Origin: Pseudarthrobacter cellobiosi
GTDB lineage: Bacteria > Actinomycetota > Actinomycetes > Actinomycetales > Micrococcaceae
Direction: 5' to 3'
NCBI RefSeq assembly: GCF_023913755.1
Contig: NZ_JAMXBJ010000038.1
Span: forward strand, 1-64,000
Length of the DNA: 64,000 bases
Made by a program: the position numbers and the translations under genes. Each line of letters opens with the position of its first letter. The first letter of the stretch is position 1. The notes beneath the pieces were generated by a model that saw only the letters and a program-made list of their open reading frames with translations, was not told where the DNA came from and searched no databases. This document shows, piece by piece, positions 51,334 to 59,090 of the stretch.

Positions 51334-53019
51334 CTACGAGAGCAGCGCCCGGCGGAGGGTATCGAGGCCTACGGAGCCGATGTTCAATGCCTTGGTGTGG
51401 AAGGCCTTGAGGTCGAAGCCGGGCCGGGTTTCGAGGTCGGCCCGGATCTGTTCCCAGAGGCGCTGTCCCACTTTGTAGGACGGGGCCTGGCCGGGCCAGC
51501 CGAGGTAGCGCGTGAATTCGAATTTGAGCTGGCCTTCGCTGATGGGCAGGTTTTCTTTGAGAAAGTCGTAGCCCGCCTCCGGGGTCCATGTTCCGCTGCC
51601 CCAGCGTTCGGGGATCTCCAGTTCCAGGTGGACGCCGATGTCGAACACCACGCGGGCCGCCCGCATCCGCTGCATGTCCAGCATGCCCATGTGGTCGCCG
51701 GGATCGGCCAGGTAGCCGAGTTCCTGCATAAGCTTTTCGGCGTACAGGGCCCAGCCCTCGCCGTGGCCGGAAGTCCAGCAGATGTTCCGCCGCCACTTGT
51801 TCAGCAGTTCCCGCCGGTAGGTGGCGGTGGCCACCTGCAGGTGGTGGCCGGGGACGCCTTCATGGAAGACCGTGGTGGTTTCGGCCCAAGTGGTGAAGGT
51901 GTCTTCGCCGGCGGGAACTGACCACCACATCCGGCCGGGTCGGCTGAAGTCATCGGAGGGGCCTGTGTAATAGATGCCGCCCTCGTCGGTCGGGGCGATG
52001 AGGCATTCGAGCTTCTTCATCACGTCCGGGATCTCGAAGTGCACGCCGGCAAGCTCGGCGACTGCCTTGTCCGAGAGTTCCTGCATCCACGCCTTGAGGG
52101 CCTCCGTGCCCTTGAGTTGGCGGGCCGGGTCGTTGTTGAGGACATCCTTGGCCTCCTCGATGCTGGCCCCTGGCTTGATGATGGACGCAACATTTTCCTG
52201 CTCGGCGATGAGCCGGTCGAGTTCCTGGACTCCCCACGCGTAGGTCTCTTCGAGGTCGACGGCGGCGCCCAGGAAGGAGCGCGAGGCCAGGGCGTAGCGT
52301 TCCCGGCCGACGGCGTCCTGCTGCGGCGCGGCAGGGAGCAGTTCTGTGCGGAGGAACTCCGCGAGCTCCCGGTAGGCACCCCGGGCAGCGGCAGCGCCGG
52401 CGTCGAGCGTTTCCTGCGTTTCGCCCGGCAGGGGACCGTCCGCAGTCCGGGCCTCGGCGGCGAGCTTGGCGAAGAAGCCGTCTTCGGCGGCGTATTTGGC
52501 GGTCTGCTCGATGACGATGGAGACCTGGCGTTCGGCTGCGACCTTGCCCGCGTCCCGGGCCTGGCGCAGTGATTCGGTGTAGCCGCGGAGGGCGCCCGGG
52601 ACGTTCAGCGCGCGGCCGGCGATGCGTTCCCAGTGCTCAGCCGTGTCTGTGGGCATGAGGTCGAAAATGGCCCGGATGTCCTGTGCGGGGGAGGCGATGT
52701 TGTTCAGCTCCGCCACGTCCCAGCCGGACTCGTGGATTTCCAGCTGGAGGCCCAGCCGTTCCCGCATGGCGTCCAGGGTGACAGTATCGACGTCGTCCTG
52801 GGGCGCGAGGCCCTCCAGGGCAGCAAGGGCCTTGCGGGCTTCCGCTGCGAAACCGGCGATGCCGGCGGGGGAGTAATCCGGGTACTCGGTCTCATGCCCC
52901 GGCAGCCCCAACTCGGTGGCAAGCGACGGGTTCAGGCGGATAAGTGTGTCGGTATAGTCATCCGCCACGGCATCGATGGCGGAGTGCGGACGGGCGGCGG
53001 GGGCGGCTTCGGTAGTCAC
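51334..53019 (-). CDS. DUF885 family metallopeptidase-like protein
   Basis: A 561-residue cytoplasmic protein of the DUF885 family, distantly related to M32/M2-like metallopeptidases. The zinc-like motif HEGVPGHHLQVA (near residue 370) and the later GWALYAEKLMQELGY glutamate segment are conserved. The N-terminal half is helical, and RMRAARVVFDIGVHLE follows the zinc site. The GTG at 53019 lies nine bases after the accE gene. The substrate is unknown; a dipeptidase-like role is an inference from family. Confidence 0.87.
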   Translation of the reverse strand: MTTEAAPAARPHSAIDAVADDYTDTLIRLNPSLATELGLPGHETEYPDYSPAGIAGFAAEARKALAALEGLAPQDDVDTVTLDAMRERLGLQLEIHESGWDVAELNNIASPAQDIRAIFDLMPTDTAEHWERIAGRALNVPGALRGYTESLRQARDAGKVAAERQVSIVIEQTAKYAAEDGFFAKLAAEARTADGPLPGETQETLDAGAAAARGAYRELAEFLRTELLPAAPQQDAVGRERYALASRSFLGAAVDLEETYAWGVQELDRLIAEQENVASIIKPGASIEEAKDVLNNDPARQLKGTEALKAWMQELSDKAVAELAGVHFEIPDVMKKLECLIAPTDEGGIYYTGPSDDFSRPGRMWWSVPAGEDTFTTWAETTTVFHEGVPGHHLQVATATYRRELLNKWRRNICWTSGHGEGWALYAEKLMQELGYLADPGDHMGMLDMQRMRAARVVFDIGVHLELEIPERWGSGTWTPEAGYDFLKENLPISEGQLKFEFTRYLGWPGQAPSYKVGQRLWEQIRADLETRPGFDLKAFHTKALNIGSVGLDTLRRALLS

Positions 53020-53028
53020 CCCACGAGC

Positions 53029-53292
53029 CTAACCCCGGCTCCGCCTCCAGGCGCCGGGACCCGGCGTCGGGGCGAGCCGCAGCTGCTGGCGGCGCACCCA
53101 GTCGCGGGCGGTGGGCTTCCCGTCGGCCACGGCGTCCGCGCTGCCCAGGGAAAGCACGACGGCGGTCAGCGCCGCGAGCTCCTCGGCCGACGGTTGCCCT
53201 TTGACTACAGAAAGCACGGGGGCATCGGCGGGCGCATTGGTTTCGACAGGCTCAACCAACGGGGCTCCGACCAGCGGATCTTTCGCGATCAC
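53029..53292 (-). CDS. accE: acyl-CoA carboxylase epsilon subunit
   Basis: An 87-residue small subunit. The conserved C-terminal part ([23 protein letters not shown]...[18 protein letters not shown]) matches the actinobacterial epsilon subunits that hold carboxylase complexes together. The N-terminal LVEPVETN is translated from a copy of the dispersed GGTTGAGCCTGTCGAAACC repeat. The GTG start overlaps the beta-subunit stop (GTGA), so the two are co-translated. Confidence 0.9.
   Translation of the reverse strand: MIAKDPLVGAPLVEPVETNAPADAPVLSVVKGQPSAEELAALTAVVLSLGSADAVADGKPTARDWVRRQQLRLAPTPGPGAWRRSRG
53239..53257 (-). repeat. dispersed repeat copy inside accE
   Basis: Reading on the minus strand it is GGTTGAGCCTGTCGAAACC, in frame, giving VEPVETN. 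The same core is in non-coding DNA at 3627 and 34161. Confidence 0.85.
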
Positions 53293-54872
53293 AGCGGGAT
53301 GTTCCCGTGCTTCTTGGTGGGCAGGCTCGCCCGCTTGTCGCGGAGGGCGCGAAGGCCCTTGATGATGTGGCCCCGGGTATCGGACGGTGCGATGACCGCG
53401 TCCACGTAGCCCAGCTGGGCGGCCTGGTAGGGGTTCAGCAACTCTTCTTCGTACTGGCGGATGACCTCGGCGCGCCGGGCCTCAACGTCCCCGCCGGCCT
53501 CGGCAACGGCGGCCAGGTCGCGGCGGTACAGGATGTTGACGGCGCCCTGGGCACCCATCACGCCGATCTGCGCCGTGGGCCAGGCCAGGTTCAGGTCCGC
53601 GCCGAGTTTCTTGGAGCCCATCACGATGTACGCGCCGCCGTAAGCTTTGCGGGTGATGACCGTCAGCTTGGGGACGGTGGCTTCGGCGTAGGCGTACAGC
53701 AGCTTGGCGCCGCGGCGGATGATGCCCTGGAACTCCTGGTCCTTGCCGGGCAGGAAGCCGGGCACATCCACCAGGGTGATGATGGGGACGTTGAAGGCAT
53801 CGCAGTTCCGGACGAAGCGCGCAGCCTTCTCAGAGGCTGCAATGTCCAGCGTGCCGGCGAACTGCAGCGGCTGGTTGGCCACGATGCCCACGGTGTGTCC
53901 CTCCACCCGGCCGTAGCCGATGATGACGTTGGGGGCATACAGGGACTGCATCTCCAGGAAGTGTGCGTCGTCAACGATCTGCTCGATGACGGTACGCATG
54001 TCGTACGGCTGGTTGGCAGAGTCCGGGACGAGCGTGTCCAGGGCGAGGTCGTTGTCGTTGATCTCCAGCTCCTGCTGGTGCTCCAGCACCGGGGCCTCGG
54101 AGAGGTTGTTGGACGGCAGGAAGTCCAGCAGTTCGCGGACGAACTCGATGGCGTCGGCTTCGTCGGAGGCCAGGTACGTTGAGGTGCCCGTGTTGGCATT
54201 GTGCTGGCGGGCGCCGCCGAGGGTTTCCATGTCCACGTCTTCGCCCGTGACGGTCTTGATGACGTCCGGTCCCGTGATGAACATGTGCGAGGTCTTGTCC
54301 ACCATCACCACGTAGTCCGTGAGGGCGGGGGAGTAGGCCGCGCCGCCGGCGGACGGTCCCATGATGAGCGAGATCTGCGGGACGACGCCGGAAGCGTGGA
54401 CGTTATTGCGGAAGATGTCGGCAAACATGGCCAGGGAGGCCACACCTTCCTGGATGCGGGCACCGCCGCCGTCGAGGATGCCCACTACAGGGCAGCCGTT
54501 GCGCAGGGCGAATTCCTGGACCTTGACGATCTTCTCGCCGTTGACCTGGCTCAACGATCCGCCGTAGACCGAGAAGTCCTGGCTGTAGACGGCAACGGGA
54601 CGCCCGTCCACTGTGCCGTAGCCGGAGACCAGCCCGTCGCCGAGCGGCTTCTTCTTTTCCATGCCGAAGGCGGTGGAGCGGTGCACGGCCAGTGCGTCAA
54701 GCTCCACAAACGAGCCTTCGTCCAGCAGGAGTTCCACGCGCTCGCGGGCGGTGTTCTTGCCGCGGGCGTGCTGCTTTTCGATGGCTTCGGGGCCGGAGGG
54801 TTGTTCTGCACCGGCCTGGCGGTCGCGGAAATCGGCGATCTTTCCCGCTGTCGTTGTCAGATCGTGGCTCAT
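53289..54872 (-). CDS. acyl-CoA carboxylase beta subunit (carboxyltransferase)
   Basis: A 527-residue carboxyltransferase that moves the carboxyl group from biotin to acetyl- or propionyl-CoA. The two crotonase-like halves show [36 protein letters not shown], and in the second half [27 protein letters not shown] and [11 protein letters not shown]. The ATG at 54872 has GGAGA six bases upstream; a TTG one codon earlier is possible. It is followed by accE. A palindrome like that upstream of the alpha subunit gene lies 150 bp upstream. Confidence 0.95.
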   Translation of the reverse strand: MSHDLTTTAGKIADFRDRQAGAEQPSGPEAIEKQHARGKNTARERVELLLDEGSFVELDALAVHRSTAFGMEKKKPLGDGLVSGYGTVDGRPVAVYSQDFSVYGGSLSQVNGEKIVKVQEFALRNGCPVVGILDGGGARIQEGVASLAMFADIFRNNVHASGVVPQISLIMGPSAGGAAYSPALTDYVVMVDKTSHMFITGPDVIKTVTGEDVDMETLGGARQHNANTGTSTYLASDEADAIEFVRELLDFLPSNNLSEAPVLEHQQELEINDNDLALDTLVPDSANQPYDMRTVIEQIVDDAHFLEMQSLYAPNVIIGYGRVEGHTVGIVANQPLQFAGTLDIAASEKAARFVRNCDAFNVPIITLVDVPGFLPGKDQEFQGIIRRGAKLLYAYAEATVPKLTVITRKAYGGAYIVMGSKKLGADLNLAWPTAQIGVMGAQGAVNILYRRDLAAVAEAGGDVEARRAEVIRQYEEELLNPYQAAQLGYVDAVIAPSDTRGHIIKGLRALRDKRASLPTKKHGNIPL

Positions 54873-55022
54873 CAAGTGTCTCCGGCTCTGTAGCAGATTG
54901 GTGCTGTAACAATGTGGTGCTGCGTGCGGTGGTAACTGGCAGGTCAGGCGCGGGATTTAAGTAGATTCCACACAAGAGACGAACCCTGCTGGCTAGTCTA
55001 ATGACGCATCTGCGTGGGACGA

Positions 55023-55039
55023 CTGTAGAAAACCTACAA
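55023..55039. promoter_or_regulatory. second copy of the TTGTAGG palindrome
   Basis: CTGTAGA-AAA-CCTACAA differs from the 44829 site at three of 17 positions and sits between the divergent beta-subunit and SDR genes. Confidence 0.6.
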
Positions 55040-55067
55040 TTTTCCGCACTTTCCGGCGGCCAGCACT

Positions 55068-55087
55068 ATGTTACTCGCCAGTAACAT
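55068..55087. promoter_or_regulatory. perfect 20-bp palindrome before the SDR gene
   Basis: ATGTTACT-CGCC-AGTAACAT has 8-bp perfect arms. It ends 20 bp before the SDR start codon, where a repressor would block transcription. Inverted TTACT/AGTAA sites are typical of TetR-family regulators of lipid metabolism; no such regulator gene is adjacent. Confidence 0.6.
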
Positions 55088-55107
55088 ACCTCGGCTACAG
55101 TGGAGCC

Positions 55108-55995
55108 ATGACTTCCAGCAACGACGCAAGGTCCATTGCCGCAGGGCCCTACCAGGCCACCGGGTCCCTTCGGGGCCGCACCATTCTGATGTCCGGCGGC
55201 AGCCGCGGCATCGGGCTGGCCATTGCCACCCGGGCGGCACAGGACGGTGCCAATATTGTCCTGATGGCCAAGACCGGCCAGCCCCACGCCAAGCTGGCAG
55301 GCACCGTCTTCAGCGCCGCCGAGCAGGTGGAGGCCGCCGGGGGCCACGCCCTAGCAATCGTCGGTGATGTGCGCAGCGACGAAGACGTCGCAGGAGCCGT
55401 GGCGGCCGCCGTCGAACGCTTCGGCGGGATCGACATCGTGCTCAACAATGCATCCGCGATCGATCTCTCCACCACCGACGACGTGGACATGAAACGTTAC
55501 GACCTGATGCAGGACATCAATGTCCGCGGCACGTTCCTGCTGTCCAAGCTGTCACTGCCCGCCCTCCGCAAATCGGCCCACGCACACATCCTGACGCTGT
55601 CGCCGCCCCTGAACCTTGACCCCCAGTGGGCAGGCAGGCACCTGGCCTACACCATGGCCAAATACGGGATGAGCCTCACCACGCTGGGCCTTGCCGAAGA
55701 ACTCAAGGCCGACGGAATCAACGTCAACTCGCTCTGGCCGTGCACGCTCATCGATACCGCGGCCATCCGGAACATGCCCGGCGGCCAGGAGATCGTCCAG
55801 GCCGCGCGCGGACCACAGATCATGGCCGACGCAGCCCACGCCGTCCTGACCGGCAGCAACCTGGCCGGCGCCGGTGCACCAAGCGGCAACTTCTATACGG
55901 ACGAACAGGTGCTCCGCGCGGCGGGTGTCACCGACTTCCGTCCGTACAGCCTCGGGGCCGCGGAGGATCGCCTGGTTCCGGACATATTCCTCTGA
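55108..55995 (+). CDS. SDR family oxidoreductase (HSDL2-like)
   Basis: A 295-residue NAD(P)-dependent short-chain dehydrogenase. The cofactor motif is MSGGSRGIGLAIA (near 28-40), the structural motif LNNASAID, the catalytic serine in LTLSPPLN, and the YTMAKYG Tyr/Lys pair near 180. The sequence resembles the HSDL2/SCP2-associated group acting on fatty acid-derived substrates, which suits its place opposite acyl-CoA carboxylase. GGAG is only two bases from the ATG, so the mRNA may be short-leadered. It carries two palindromic sites upstream. Confidence 0.9.
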   Translation: MTSSNDARSIAAGPYQATGSLRGRTILMSGGSRGIGLAIATRAAQDGANIVLMAKTGQPHAKLAGTVFSAAEQVEAAGGHALAIVGDVRSDEDVAGAVAAAVERFGGIDIVLNNASAIDLSTTDDVDMKRYDLMQDINVRGTFLLSKLSLPALRKSAHAHILTLSPPLNLDPQWAGRHLAYTMAKYGMSLTTLGLAEELKADGINVNSLWPCTLIDTAAIRNMPGGQEIVQAARGPQIMADAAHAVLTGSNLAGAGAPSGNFYTDEQVLRAAGVTDFRPYSLGAAEDRLVPDIFL

Positions 55996-56051
55996 GCCGC
56001 GGGTTCCACTCACGTGGCTGCGGGAACAGCCAGCGGCGGCGCCTGAGTCGA

Positions 56052-56066
56052 TAGGATTCAACCATG
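56052..56066 (+). promoter_or_regulatory. probable -10 element of leaderless birA
   Basis: TAGGAT at 56052-56057 lies six bases before the birA ATG at 56064, with no Shine-Dalgarno, matching the pth arrangement at 4552. Confidence 0.5.
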
Positions 56067-56972
56067 GATGACTCACACACCCCAGGAAATCCGTTGGATC
56101 GTGGAGCCTTGGCGGACCAGGATTTCCTGGCGGCCACAGGCGTCGCCAAGGTGGTGGTGGTGGACTCCACCGGTTCCACCAACGCGGACCTCCTGCGCTC
56201 GGTGACGGTTGAGCCAAAGGAGTGGCCGGACCTGTCGGTGCTGACGGCCGAGTACCAGACCGCTGCCCGCGGACGCCTGGACCGGCGGTGGGAAGCGCCG
56301 CCGCTGAGCTCGGTGTCGGTGTCCCTGGTCCTGCGGCCCGCCAATGCCGAGGGCAGGCCCCTGCCCACGCACACGTATTCGTGGCTGTCACTGCTGGGCG
56401 CGCTGGCGCTGCGGGAGACGCTTCTTGAGACCGCGGGCATTCCGGCCGAGCTCAAGTGGCCCAATGACGTCCTGGTCCGTGGCCGCAAGATCGCCGGGAT
56501 CCTTGCCCAGCTGGGGCCCATGGGGGACGGCTCTGTTCCTCCGGTCATTTTGGGGACCGGCCTGAACGTGACTTTGACCGCGTCGGAACTCCCGGTGCCC
56601 ACAGCGACGTCGGTTGCCCTGGAAGAACCGCTGACTGTTGATCGGACCGTGCTGCTCAAGAGCTACCTCGCCCATTTCGCCGTGCTCTACCGCAGCTTCT
56701 GCAATGCCGACGGCGACCCCACCGCCGGGATTGCCGGCGGCCCTTCGCTCCACAAGCGGGTGGAGTCCGTGATGGTGACGCTGGGCAAGCAGGTGCGCGC
56801 GCAGTTGCCCGGTGACCACGAGATCATCGGGCACGCTTCGAGGCTGGACGAGTACGGCTCACTGCTGGTGGTGGACAAGGACCGTCGCGAGCATGTGGTC
56901 ACCGCCGGCGATGTGGTCCACCTGCGCCCATGGACCCCGCCGGGCCAGGGCGCTGAAAGCGGCTATGCGTAA
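56064..56972 (+). CDS. birA: biotin protein ligase
   Basis: A 302-residue class I biotin ligase that activates biotin with ATP and attaches it to the carrier lysine, here presumably of the nearby acyl-CoA carboxylase. The STGSTNADLL entry, biotin-AMP loop AARGRLDRRWEAPP, and KWPNDVLVRGRKIAGILAQ are visible, with a C-terminal SH3-like domain. There is no N-terminal HTH, so it is unlikely to repress. The ATG follows a TAGGAT hexamer by six bases. It overlaps the next gene by eight bases. Confidence 0.95.
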   Translation: MDDSHTPGNPLDRGALADQDFLAATGVAKVVVVDSTGSTNADLLRSVTVEPKEWPDLSVLTAEYQTAARGRLDRRWEAPPLSSVSVSLVLRPANAEGRPLPTHTYSWLSLLGALALRETLLETAGIPAELKWPNDVLVRGRKIAGILAQLGPMGDGSVPPVILGTGLNVTLTASELPVPTATSVALEEPLTVDRTVLLKSYLAHFAVLYRSFCNADGDPTAGIAGGPSLHKRVESVMVTLGKQVRAQLPGDHEIIGHASRLDEYGSLLVVDKDRREHVVTAGDVVHLRPWTPPGQGAESGYA

Positions 56973-57564
56973 AGGCCTCGTGCCGGGCGAGCAGGTCATT
57001 ACGATTACCCGCCCGCAGCCGAGGAAACTGGCCGGCCCGGCCGCAGCCTTCATTGCGGCACCGGCGGCTGCAGCTTTTGCCAGTGCCTGGACCGTGCGGG
57101 GCGAGGCTACCCGGTTGGTGCCTTTGGCTTCCGCTGACTGGACACCCTGGATCGTCCTTGCATGCGTCTTGGCCGCTGCGTGGATATGGTTGGCATATTG
57201 CCTGCCTCGGCTGCTGCGGTGGCAGGCAACCCGGTACATCCTCACGAGCCGGCGGATTGTTGCCCGCTACGGCATGGTGCGGCGCCGGGACGAGCAGGTC
57301 AACCTCGCGTCGATCCGCAACGTGTCGGTCCACCAGTCGGTGCTGCAGCGCATATTGCGCTCCGGGAATATATCCTTGGAAACCGGGTACCAAGGTGTGG
57401 TGAACATCCAGGACGTCCCGGAAGCAGTGCGGTTCCGGGACTTCGTGCTGGATGCGATTGACGAACTGCCCGTGGGCGGGGACCCGGGGACTGATGAGAT
57501 ATCGGATTACACAGACGAAGCGTTGCCGTGGGAGTTGAGAGAAGGTGGAGACGATGAACGATGA
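56965..57564 (+). CDS. PH-domain (bPH_2/YdbS-like) membrane protein
   Basis: A 199-residue membrane protein with two N-terminal hydrophobic segments (about 25-42 and 62-82), then a bPH_2 domain (WQATRYILTSRRIVARYGMVRRRDEQVNLASI) and an acidic tail. The bPH_2 fold is a membrane-associated pleckstrin-like module of unknown role. The ATG overlaps the birA stop and the gene overlaps the following cyclase by 11 bp, so the three are co-translated. Confidence 0.88.
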   Translation: MRKGLVPGEQVITITRPQPRKLAGPAAAFIAAPAAAAFASAWTVRGEATRLVPLASADWTPWIVLACVLAAAWIWLAYCLPRLLRWQATRYILTSRRIVARYGMVRRRDEQVNLASIRNVSVHQSVLQRILRSGNISLETGYQGVVNIQDVPEAVRFRDFVLDAIDELPVGGDPGTDEISDYTDEALPWELREGGDDER

Positions 57565-58678
57565 GGACCAGCGGGACGAAGCGGACCTGCCGGCTCCCGC
57601 CGTGCCCGAAACCGCCCACCCGGCAACAGGCACACTCTCTCCGGAACGAGTGGCTGCCAAGGCTCTCGAGGCCCGGCTGTTGGGCGGCGAACGGAAGCTG
57701 CGGCGCCGTGAGGTGGCCGCCGGGGCAGGGCTGTCCCTCCTTTCGGCCCGGAAGCTGTGGCGTGCCCTCGGTTTCCCGAACTTCGGCGACGAAGACGTCG
57801 CCTTCACCGAACGGGATCAGGCTGCGCTGTCTACCGTGGTTGACCTGGTCCGCACCGGAGTGCTGACCGAGGAAGCCGCCATCTCCGTGACCCGGTCCAT
57901 CGGACAGATGACGGACCGCATGGTGGTTTGGCAGATCGAGGCCCTGGTGGAGGACATGGTCCACGAGCAGGGCGTGACGGACGCTGTGGCCCGCAAGCGC
58001 CTGGTGAAGGAACTTCCCTCACTACTGGATGCACTAGAGGAGATGCTGGTCTATTCGTGGCGGCGGCAACTCAATGCCGGCGTGCAACGCCTGGCCGTGC
58101 GCGCCGAAGCCGGCCTGCAGGCCAGCGAAGAAGGCCGCGACGGCGACGAAGACGACGCCCCGCTGCCGCTGGCCCGCGCCGTCGGCTTTGCTGACCTCGT
58201 TTCGTATACGAGTCTCTCCCGCCGGATGAATGAAAAGACCCTCGCCCGGCTGGTCCAGCGCTTTGAGAACAAATGCGCCGAGATCATTTCCGTTGGCGGC
58301 GGGCGGCTGGTCAAGACGGTAGGCGACGAAGTCCTGTATATCGCGGAAACTCCGGCTGCCGGAGCCGAGATCTCGCTGGCCCTGGCACAGGCGTTCACCG
58401 AAGACGAGATCCTGCCGGAAGCGCGGGTGGCGATGGTCTGGGGCAGGATCCTGTCCCGGCTGGGGGACATCTACGGCCCCACGGTCAACCTCGCCGCCCG
58501 TCTCACCACGTTGGCGGATCCGGGAACGGTCCTGATCGACTCCATGACTGCATCCGCGCTGGATCAGGACAAGCGCTTCATTCTCGTTCCGCAGCCTGCT
58601 GAAAATGTCCGTGGGTTCGGCGAAATCCATCCCGTGCTCTTGGCACGCGGTCAAGGAAAAGGCCTGGTCCTCGACTAG
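57554..58678 (+). CDS. class III adenylate/guanylate cyclase with N-terminal regulatory domain
   Basis: A 374-residue cytoplasmic enzyme, probably making cAMP. The N-terminal half (about 35-175) has an HTH-like segment (REVAAGAGLSLLSARKLWRALGF) and resembles the regulatory part of the mycobacterial Rv2212-type cyclases. The catalytic domain (about 195-355) shows the metal Asp residues in VGFADLVSYT and KTVGDEVLY, and transition-state Asn/Arg in NLAARLTTLADPG. The ATG at 57554 has AAGG eight bases upstream. It overlaps the PH-domain gene, so membrane signals may be linked to cyclase activity, an inference only. Confidence 0.9.
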   Translation: MNDEDQRDEADLPAPAVPETAHPATGTLSPERVAAKALEARLLGGERKLRRREVAAGAGLSLLSARKLWRALGFPNFGDEDVAFTERDQAALSTVVDLVRTGVLTEEAAISVTRSIGQMTDRMVVWQIEALVEDMVHEQGVTDAVARKRLVKELPSLLDALEEMLVYSWRRQLNAGVQRLAVRAEAGLQASEEGRDGDEDDAPLPLARAVGFADLVSYTSLSRRMNEKTLARLVQRFENKCAEIISVGGGRLVKTVGDEVLYIAETPAAGAEISLALAQAFTEDEILPEARVAMVWGRILSRLGDIYGPTVNLAARLTTLADPGTVLIDSMTASALDQDKRFILVPQPAENVRGFGEIHPVLLARGQGKGLVLD

Positions 58679-59090
58679 CCGTTTACCGTCCCCGGCCATG
58701 AACTTCGCCGAATGGCTTGCGCAACAAATCCGCGTGCCACAAAATCCGCGCGCAGGAACGTGCCACAAAATCCGCGCGCAGGAAGAGGCGCCGGTTCGGA
58801 CGTTACATCGTGGCGTCGCCCACGAAACCGGGACGGTCCGGGAGCCATGGAATACCCCATTGCTGAGCGTCAGGGACGTGTTTGTCCTGACCTGCTGGTT
58901 TATCCAGTTGTTGGCGTATCGCGCTATAGTCGACCCTGGCGGCGGCCTGTCGCGCAGCACCAGGGGAGCGCTCCCCATCGCGGCAGCAGCCATGCTTCGG
59001 TAGGCTGACGCGGGGAACAGAGAGCCCGGTATCGGGTCTTTGGAGGGGCCGCACTGGGGGCCGCGACACAATTGGGGGATTAGTAACGCT
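58679..59090 (+). other. 412-bp non-coding region with tandem repeat
   Basis: It begins with a possible relict frame (ATG 58698, NFAEWLAQQIRVPQNPRA) and the 26-bp tandem repeat listed separately. A TATAGT hexamer at 58924-58929 may be a -10 element for the large downstream gene. No other gene is evident. Confidence 0.45.
58733..58784. repeat. 26-bp tandem repeat, two exact copies
   Basis: Two identical 26-bp units at 58733-58758 and 58759-58784 (core TGCCACAAAATCCGCGCGCA), preceded by a decayed copy (CAACAAATCCGCG). They lie 55 bp after the cyclase stop. Confidence 0.85.

Noticed and set aside
58605..59003. 132-codon frame after the cyclase
   Set aside because: It overlaps the cyclase end in another frame and contains the tandem repeat; no family is recognised and no ribosome binding site is present.
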